A DNA stretch of 44,708 nucleotides from CAZEFK01 sp964511405 (lineage in GTDB: Bacteria > Pseudomonadota > Alphaproteobacteria > Elsterales > Elsteraceae): assembly GCA_964511405.1 (NCBI GenBank), contig CAZEFK010000027.1, forward strand, positions 1 to 44,708, given 5' to 3'. This document shows positions 39,338 through 44,708 of this stretch, one piece after another; positions within the stretch are counted from its first letter, which is position 1, and the number at the start of each line of letters is the position of its first letter. The position numbers and the translations under genes are program-made. The notes under the pieces are model-generated. The model saw nothing but the letters and a program-made list of their open reading frames with translations. It did not search any database and was not told the origin of the DNA.

Positions 39338-39370
39338 CCACCGGCCGGGAGCGCTGCGCCCGGCCGGTGG
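39338..39370 (+). repeat. 12-bp perfect hairpin between binding-protein and permease genes
   Basis: Arms 39338-39349 and 39359-39370 are exact inverted complements around a nine-base loop. No T run follows. Hairpins at this place in ABC importer operons are known to stabilise the binding-protein mRNA so that it is made in excess of the membrane parts. Confidence 0.65.
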
Positions 39371-39401
39371 CGCCACGGCGAGCCACAAAGGGGAGGAGTT
39401 G

Positions 39402-40456
39402 ATGACCATGCTCTCGGAGCGGGCGACGGGAGAGGTCGGGCGGCGCCGGCAAGTGCAGCCGCAGAGCCTGTGGAAACGGGTTCTGAAGCGGCCGGAGGCC
39501 GGCGCGCTGGGCGGCGCCGTCCTGGTCTTCCTGTTTTTCTGGATCATCGCACCGCCGTTCCGGCAGGTGCCGGCCTTCGCTACCGTGCTCTACCAGTCGT
39601 CCACGATCGGCATCCCCGCCGTGGCCGTGGCGATCCTGATGATCGGCGGCGAGTTCGACCTGTCCGCCGGGGTGGCCGTGACGTCGTCGTCGCTCGCGGC
39701 CTCGATCTTCGCCACGCAGCTGACGGGAAACCTCTGGGCCGGCGTAGTCCTCGCGCTGCTCGTCTCGCTGGGGATCGGCGCGCTGAACGGATGGCTCCTC
39801 ATCCGCACCGGGCTGCACAGCTTCCTGGTGACGCTCGGCAGCTTTCTGATGCTGCAGGGATTGAACATCGCCATCACCAAACTGATCACCGGCAACGTGG
39901 CGACCGCCGACATTTCGGCATGCCAGGCTTCGACATGCTCCAGGCAATCTTCGCCTCGAACGTCCAATTGGGACAGGTTCAGCTGTCCATTGTCGTCGTC
40001 TACTGGTTGATCTTCGTGGCGATCGGCACCTGGATTCTGCTGCGCACCAAGATCGGCAACTGGATCTTCGCCGTCGGTGGCCAAGGTGACAGCGCCCGGG
40101 CGGTGGGTGTGCCGGTTAGGCGGGTGAAGATCGGACTCTTCATGCTGGTCGGCTTCGGCTGCTGGTTCCTGGCCATGCACCTGCTCTTTGCCTACAACAC
40201 CGTGCAGTCGGGCGCCGGCATCGGCAACGAGCTGCTGTACATTGCAGCCTCGGTGGTGGGCGGGTGCCTGCTGACGGGCGGCTATGGCTCTGCCGTCGGC
40301 TCCGCGCTCGGCGCCTTCATCTTCGGCATGACGACCGAGGGCGTGATCTATGCCGACTGGGATCCCGACTGGTTCCAGTTCTTCGTCGGCGCGATGCTGC
40401 TGCTCGCCACCGTGGTGAACACCTGGATCCGTGCCCGCGCGCTGAGAGGGAAATGA
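39402..40456 (+). pseudogene. sugar ABC transporter permease, frameshifted
   Basis: Joined, the two frames give a complete ribose-type permease of about 350 residues with ten or so helices (IMIGGEFDLSAGVAV; GLHSFLVTLGSFLMLQG; then GMPGFDMLQAIFAS and GTWILLRTKIGNWIFAVGG). The frame from ATG 39402 is right up to about 39914 (ATADIS), and the family sequence continues from 39917 (GMPGF) in another frame, so one base is missing near 39915-39917. Read literally, the product stops at 40010 after about 202 residues. This is either a genuine mutation or a sequencing error; everything else, including the GGGGAGGAG site, looks intact. Confidence 0.8.
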
Positions 40457-40457
40457 G

Positions 40458-41261
40458 ATGGCGACCACCGCTCCGATCATCGAGCTCAGGGGTTTGGGCA
40501 AGACCTACGGCCCCATCAGCGCCCTAAAGGGGGTGAACCTGGCTGTCCGCCAAGGCGAGGTGACCTGCATCCTGGGCGACAACGGCGCCGGCAAGTCCAC
40601 GCTGATCAACATCATCGCCGGGCTGTTCGGCCATGACGACGGCGCCTATCTGGTCGACGGCGAGGAAGTTCGCTTCTCGTCGCCGCGCCAGGCGCTCGAT
40701 CGCGGCATTGCCGCCGTCTACCAGACGCTGGCGCTGGTGCCCCTGTTGCCGGTCTGGCGCAATTTCTTCCTCGGCTCGGAACTGGTGACGGGGCGCGGGC
40801 TGTTCCGGCGGCTGGACATTCGGTCGATGTGGCAGCAGACCCAAGACGAACTGACGCGGATGGGCATCGCCATCGAGAATCTCGAGCAGCCGGTCGGCAC
40901 TCTCTCGGGCGGCCAGCGTCAGGTGGTGGCCATTGCCCGTGCCATTCACTTCGGCGCCCGCGTGCTGATCCTCGACGAGCCCACCGCCGCGCTCGGCGTG
41001 GCGCAGTCCGGCCTCGTGCTGCGCTACATCGCCCAGGCCGCGCGCGACCAGGGTATCGGGGTGATCTTCATCACCCACAATCCCCATCACGCCTATCTGG
41101 TCGGCGACCATTTCATGGTGCTGGCGCGCGGAGAGGTCGACCTCGACGCGCCGCGCGACGACCTCACCCTGGAGAACCTGATGTTCCACATGGCCGGCGG
41201 CAGCGATCTCGCAGCCCTCGAACATGAGCTTCACGCCGGCCGCACCGCCGCCCGCCGCTGA
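40458..41261 (+). CDS. sugar ABC transporter ATP-binding protein (FrcA-like, single domain)
   Basis: 267 residues with one nucleotide-binding domain: Walker A GDNGAGKST (about 40-48), Q-loop AAVYQTLAL, signature LSGGQRQ, Walker B VLILDEPTAALG and the switch His in FITHNPHHAY. The single domain places it with FrcA-type importers rather than the double-domain RbsA/XylG group. It energises the importer of the binding protein and permease before it. The permease stop is one base before ATG 40458. Confidence 0.9.
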   Translation: MATTAPIIELRGLGKTYGPISALKGVNLAVRQGEVTCILGDNGAGKSTLINIIAGLFGHDDGAYLVDGEEVRFSSPRQALDRGIAAVYQTLALVPLLPVWRNFFLGSELVTGRGLFRRLDIRSMWQQTQDELTRMGIAIENLEQPVGTLSGGQRQVVAIARAIHFGARVLILDEPTAALGVAQSGLVLRYIAQAARDQGIGVIFITHNPHHAYLVGDHFMVLARGEVDLDAPRDDLTLENLMFHMAGGSDLAALEHELHAGRTAARR

Positions 41262-41317
41262 CATTGCGCGGGGTGGGAAAGCCCGGCACTGTCGCCGAAG
41301 GCTTGTGCAAGGCATTG

Positions 41318-42208
41318 ATGATGACCGGGAAGCGACCGCCGGAAACATATGAAGCGCTGATCCGCATGATCCACGATCGCCATGCGGACATGAGCAAATC
41401 CTATCAGCGCATCGCCGTCTACTTGACGCAGAATCCGAACGATGTCGCGGTCCTGTCGGTCAGCGCCATCGCCGAGAAATGCGGCGTCCATGCTTCGGGC
41501 TTTGTGCGCTTTGCCCAATCGCTCGGCTACAAAGGCTTCAAGGAACTGCAGGCCGTCTTTCAGCGCCGCCTGTCGACAGCCGCACCCGGCTTCGATGCCC
41601 GGATCAAGGCGCTGCAGGAAGAACTCGGCGCCCGCGAGGACCAGAGCGAGGTGGGGTTCCTGCGCGATCTCGTGGTGCGAGACATCTCCTCGCTTCAGGA
41701 CCTGTTGACGGGCATCTCGGCCAAGCAGATCGCCGAAGCGGTCGGCCTCTTGGAGGCGGCCGACACGATCTTTCTCATCGGCCAACTCCGCTCGAGTCCG
41801 GTGGTGGAGCTTTTGCGCTATGTCCTGACGATGCTGGGCAAACGCTGCGTGCTGCTCGACCCGGGCGGTGGTCTGGCGACCCATATGGCCAAGACGATCC
41901 GCCCGACCGATCTGCTGTTCGCCGTCTCCTTCCGCTTCTATGCCACCGAGGTGGTGAACGTGGTCGAGGAAGCGGCCGGCCGTGCGGTGCCGATCGTCGC
42001 GATCAGCGACAGCACGTTGTCGCCGCTGGCCAAGAACGCCCGGGTGCTGTTTGCCGTACCGGAGCACGAATATACGTTCTCGCGCTCGCTGGCCGCGCCG
42101 ATGTGCCTGGCGCAGGCCCTGTGCATCACCCTGGCCTCGCGCCTTCAGGAAGACCCCGGCCGGCCGCGCATCCCAATCGTCACGCAACGGCACACCGACC
42201 TTCGGTGA
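41318..42208 (+). CDS. RpiR-family transcriptional regulator
   Basis: 296 residues from the preferred ATG. N-terminal helix-turn-helix of RpiR type (KSYQRIAVYLTQNP, VSAIAEKCGVHASGFVRFAQSLGYKGFKELQ) and a C-terminal SIS sugar-phosphate-binding domain (FLIGQLRSSPVVELLRYVL, VSFRFYATEVVNV). RpiR proteins such as IolR sense intermediates of sugar or inositol breakdown and usually repress their operons. The frame could begin at TTG 41264, but ATG 41318 has AAGG at proper spacing and fits the family length. Likely regulator of the surrounding catabolic genes. Confidence 0.87.
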   Translation: MMTGKRPPETYEALIRMIHDRHADMSKSYQRIAVYLTQNPNDVAVLSVSAIAEKCGVHASGFVRFAQSLGYKGFKELQAVFQRRLSTAAPGFDARIKALQEELGAREDQSEVGFLRDLVVRDISSLQDLLTGISAKQIAEAVGLLEAADTIFLIGQLRSSPVVELLRYVLTMLGKRCVLLDPGGGLATHMAKTIRPTDLLFAVSFRFYATEVVNVVEEAAGRAVPIVAISDSTLSPLAKNARVLFAVPEHEYTFSRSLAAPMCLAQALCITLASRLQEDPGRPRIPIVTQRHTDLR

Positions 42209-42257
42209 GAGCCGCGAGCCCGGGTTGCATCGGCCGACGCGAACTCTTGGACCGTCG

Positions 42258-42425
42258 TCAGATGCTCAGGCCGCCATTCACGTGAAGCGCTTGTCCGGTG
42301 ATGCAGCCGGCATCGACGGACAGAAGAAACTCGATGGCCGCGGCCACGTCGTCCGGCCGGCCGATGCGTCCAAGCGGAATGCGCGCGCCGTTGTCGGCCA
42401 GTTCCTTGTCGGGCACGGCGTCACG
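42258..42425 (-). pseudogene. C-terminal fragment of a short-chain dehydrogenase
   Basis: About 55 codons matching only the end of an SDR: ARIPLGRIGRPDDVAAAIEFLLS then CITGQALHVNGG. The cofactor and catalytic parts are missing. Upstream of about 42425 the reading continues into unrelated sequence. It is a truncated remnant, probably left by the rearrangement that also produced the gene-poor stretch next to it. Confidence 0.7.
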
Positions 42426-42768
42426 CCCGCGCTTCCATCTTGACAATGTCGACATGAAGACGGCATGAGTCAATCGTCGACACGGTACCGACACGAACGC
42501 TCGGCAGCATTGACTGCCGTATGCCTCTGTCATTGGCCCAGCTCGACAAGACGACGATCCGCACTGCCTGATGCGGGCGTTGTAGTTTTCCCGAAAAATT
42601 CCGTTCTGGAGCCGACGCGATGCGGTTCCCGAAAGTGTTGTCCGTCGTCGACGACCGCGCAGTTGGTGTTCGTGGCGTTGGCCAAGCGATACTTGTCGTT
42701 CGCCAGCTTTTCTTCATTTGGTACGGCGCTGCGGTCCTTCAAGCTCACCTGAACAGAAGGGGGGAGCA
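42426..42768. other. 343-base stretch with no assigned gene
   Basis: Between the SDR remnant and the next SDR gene. Less GC-rich than its surroundings. A minus-strand frame (42769 down to 42530) and overlapping frames on both strands stay open for 80-95 codons without a ribosome site or recognised family. Possibly a mobile-element or gene remnant; also contains the promoter region for the SDR at 42769, with no clear -35/-10 pair. Confidence 0.4.
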
Positions 42769-43491
42769 ATGAGGATTGCCCTGGTAACCGGCGCCACCAG
42801 CGGCGTCGGGCGCGCGATCGCTCTCGCGCTGGCCGGCGCCGATCACCGGGTTCTGGCGGTGGGCCGCGACCCGGCCATGCTGCAGGAGCTTGCCGGGGTG
42901 TCGAACGTTACCCCGGTCGCGCTTGATATCTGCGACCACGAGCGCGTGGCGGCGCGCCTGGCCGGCCAGGACATCGACGTCCCGGTCAACAACGCCGGCA
43001 TCATGCCGCCCCTGACCGCATTCGACGAAATGAGCGTCGCCGACATCGAGCGGACGATCGCCGTCAACTTCACCGCCAGTGTCGTGCTGACCAACCTGGT
43101 CGCCAAGGGCATGCGCCGCCGCCAAGGCGGGCACATCTTCTTCACCGGCTCGACCGCCGGCCACGCCGCGTTCAAGCACCTTGCGGTCTATGGCGCGACC
43201 AAGGCGGCGATCGGCGGCTTCGCCGACGGGTTGCGGCTCGACCTGGCGCCGCACGGAGTCCGGGTCACCGAGATCGTGCCGGGGCGAACCGAGACCAACC
43301 TTTACCGCTCGCTCCTCGACGCCGAGGCCCGCGCCGCGATGTACGCCGGCGGCTCCGCCGTCCAGCCCAGGGACATCGCCGAGCTGGTGCTGGCGGTGCT
43401 GGCGCTGCCGGCGACGACGACCGTCTCGCGGTTCGACATCGTGCCGACCCGCCAGGCGACCCCGACGGGCGGCGCCAAGAAGGACGGCTGA
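42769..43491 (+). CDS. short-chain dehydrogenase/reductase
   Basis: 240-residue SDR: cofactor motif GATSGVGRAIA, VNNAGIMPPL, catalytic Ser in FTGSTAGHAA, YGATKAA (Tyr/Lys), and IVPGRTETNLYRSLL. This is the YdfG/serine-3-dehydrogenase-like type that oxidises 3-hydroxy acids or amino acids. ATG 42769 has a GGGGGAG site. Thirty bases before another SDR gene in the same direction. Substrate unknown. Confidence 0.86.
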   Translation: MRIALVTGATSGVGRAIALALAGADHRVLAVGRDPAMLQELAGVSNVTPVALDICDHERVAARLAGQDIDVPVNNAGIMPPLTAFDEMSVADIERTIAVNFTASVVLTNLVAKGMRRRQGGHIFFTGSTAGHAAFKHLAVYGATKAAIGGFADGLRLDLAPHGVRVTEIVPGRTETNLYRSLLDAEARAAMYAGGSAVQPRDIAELVLAVLALPATTTVSRFDIVPTRQATPTGGAKKDG

Positions 43492-43521
43492 CGTGACCGG
43501 CTTGGACAATGGAGGCATGAC

Positions 43522-44271
43522 GTGCAGGGACTGATGGTGGTGATCGTGGGCGGCGGCGCCGGGCTTGGCGCGCTCCTGGCCGAGATGGCGGTGGCGCGCG
43601 GGGCGGCGGGCGTCGGGATCGTCGACCTCCATGCGGCGGCCGCCGATGCCGCGCTGGCCGCCGCCCGCCAGGCCGGGCTGCCGGCGGCTTCGGGGGCGGC
43701 GGACATCAGCAGCGGTCCGGCGGCCCATGCCGCGTTCGACCATGTCGCCGCCGCGCTCGGCCGGGTCGACACGCTGATCAACTGTGCCGCGATCTATCCG
43801 CGCCGCCCGCTGCTGGGGATCTCGGACGCCGACTGGGACGCGTCGAACGGGGTCAACGTCAAGGGCACCTACCATATGATGGTGGCGGCCGTGCGCCGGA
43901 TGCGGACGCAGGATCCGCGCGACCGCGTCCGCGGGCGGATCGTCAACCTCACCTCCGTCGATGCGTTCAAGGCGCATCCGCAGAACGCCCACTACGCGGC
44001 GACCAAGGCGGCAGTGGTCAGCCTGACGCGCAGCTTCGCGCATGCCCATGCCGCCGACGGCATCCTCGTGAATTCGGTCGCGCCAGCCGGCATGGCGACC
44101 GAGAAGGCCCGTCAATTCGGCATTCTCGAAGAGCTGGCGAAGGCCAATCCCCTCGGCCGGGCCGCCGAACCCAAGGAAATGGCCGAGTGGGTCCTGATGG
44201 CCGGCGGCTCGCGCAATACCTATATGACCGGAGAGAACATCATCGTCTCCGGCGGCTATGTCTACGCCTAA
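43522..44271 (+). CDS. short-chain dehydrogenase/reductase
   Basis: 249-residue SDR with GGGAGLGALLAEMA, INCAAIYPRRPL (in place of the usual NNAG), NLTSVDAFKAHP (Ser), HYAATKAAV (Tyr/Lys) and a C-terminus TYMTGENIIVSGGYVYA. Active-site residues are present. The start is GTG 43522 after a GGAGG site; an ATG five bases earlier leads to a stop after a few codons. It may act with the preceding SDR and with the binding protein downstream as a small uptake/oxidation unit. Confidence 0.86.
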   Translation: MQGLMVVIVGGGAGLGALLAEMAVARGAAGVGIVDLHAAAADAALAAARQAGLPAASGAADISSGPAAHAAFDHVAAALGRVDTLINCAAIYPRRPLLGISDADWDASNGVNVKGTYHMMVAAVRRMRTQDPRDRVRGRIVNLTSVDAFKAHPQNAHYAATKAAVVSLTRSFAHAHAADGILVNSVAPAGMATEKARQFGILEELAKANPLGRAAEPKEMAEWVLMAGGSRNTYMTGENIIVSGGYVYA

Positions 44272-44309
44272 GAAAGACCGTATTCATTCACTTGTGGGGA
44301 GGCGATGAG

Positions 44310-44708
44310 ATGAAATGGCTCCTGAAAGCCGCGGTCGCAGCGTGCGCCGTTACCTTCGGAGCGGCGGCCGCCCATGCCGCCAGCGGCGACACGTTGAAGA
44401 CGGTCAAGCAGCGCGGCGCGCTCAATTGCACCGGCCATAACGGCTCCTATCTCGGCTTCGCGGAGGTCGACGACAAGGGCAACTGGAAGGGGCTCGACAT
44501 CGAGCTGTGCCGGGCGGTCGCCACCGCGATCTTCGGCGATCCCCAGGCCTTGAAGATCATCCCGATCTCGTGGGCGCAGCGCTGGCCGGCCCTGCAGTCC
44601 GGCGACATCGACATCGTGATCAAGGCGTCCGGCGCCACCCTCAGCCGCACCGAGCTCGGCCTGCAGTTCTCCAACTCCTATTACCTTGGCACGACCAAGG
44701 TGATGGCG
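44310..44708 (+). CDS. amino-acid ABC transporter substrate-binding protein (partial)
   Basis: 133 codons to the window edge. Signal peptide (LLKAAVAACAVTFGAAAAHA) then TLKTVKQRGALNCTGHNGSYLGFAEVD, GLDIELCRAVATAIFGD and LQSGDIDIVIKASGATLSRTELGLQF, the N-terminal lobe of the general L-amino-acid binding protein (AapJ) group. The stretch before TLSR, which in AapJ-like proteins is usually a run such as RNTTW, reads IKASGA, so ligand specificity may differ. GGGGAGG precedes ATG 44310, 38 bases after the SDR stop. Confidence 0.82.
   Translation, partial: MKWLLKAAVAACAVTFGAAAAHAASGDTLKTVKQRGALNCTGHNGSYLGFAEVDDKGNWKGLDIELCRAVATAIFGDPQALKIIPISWAQRWPALQSGDIDIVIKASGATLSRTELGLQFSNSYYLGTTKVMA

Noticed and set aside
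1..44708. CRISPR arrays, rRNA genes, intact insertion sequences, riboswitches
   Set aside because: No regularly spaced repeats, rRNA-like blocks, transposase motifs or conserved riboswitch cores were seen on either strand.

Overview
The window is a high-GC (about 70%) chromosomal segment. Gene families (DUF2076 protein, CheZ-type phosphatase ending in a FliN-like tail, DgcN/DgcA pair, FrcABC-like sugar importer, AapJ-like binding protein) point to an alphaproteobacterium, most likely near the Rhodospirillales. This is inferred from gene content only. No CRISPR array, rRNA, intact insertion sequence or integrase was recognised.

Layout. (1) 1-13.2 kb is ordinary chromosome: the start of an unrecognised gene, a DUF2076 protein, a gamma-glutamyltranspeptidase-like enzyme, an EamA exporter, an aspartate-dehydrogenase-like enzyme, DgcN and DgcA (D-glutamate catabolism), a CheZ-like protein, a Tat-exported ferritin-like protein with a c-type cytochrome, a HAD hydrolase, a soluble PAS histidine kinase and an N-formylglutamate amidohydrolase. 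(2) tRNA-Val(GAC) lies at 13208-13282. (3) From 13.3 to about 28.4 kb is a metal-handling block with the look of an acquired island: a decayed RES toxin, merT with a small Cys-rich protein, a MerA/glutathione-reductase-like flavoprotein, an orphan MlaD/PqiC pair, cytochrome b561, DUF2231, an iron-uptake operon (outer-membrane protein, cupredoxin, FTR1 permease), a heavy-metal permease, and a long leftward operon (Cys-rich secreted protein, multicopper oxidase, DUF411 protein, DsbD/ScsB-like reductase, 42-residue Met-rich membrane peptide) headed by a divergent MerR regulator. (4) From 28.5 to 44.7 kb is a carbohydrate/cyclitol catabolic cluster: iolD, iolE and an SDR leftward; iolG, an aldehyde dehydrogenase, an internally deleted HpcH/HpaI aldolase, a D-2-hydroxyacid dehydrogenase and two more Gfo/Idh/MocA oxidoreductases rightward; then a sugar ABC importer whose permease carries a frameshift, an RpiR regulator, an SDR remnant, two SDRs and the start of an amino-acid-type binding protein.

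How the parts may work together. The two MerR-type promoters in the island (before merT at 14003 and before the copper-oxidase operon at 27908, minus strand) share near-identical 19-bp spacers with the same dyad, so the single MerR at 27945 may run both as one regulon. The iron-uptake operon starts beside two Fur-box-like palindromes. In the catabolic cluster a 20-bp palindrome sits in the iolD/iolG divergent promoter and a strong promoter precedes the sugar-binding protein; the RpiR protein is the obvious candidate regulator. iolB, iolC and iolA are absent from the window, so the route is either completed elsewhere or differs from the canonical inositol pathway.

Signs of decay or rearrangement cluster at edges: the RES pseudogene next to the tRNA, the MerR C-terminal tail that runs into the next gene, the deleted aldolase, the frameshifted permease and the SDR stub.
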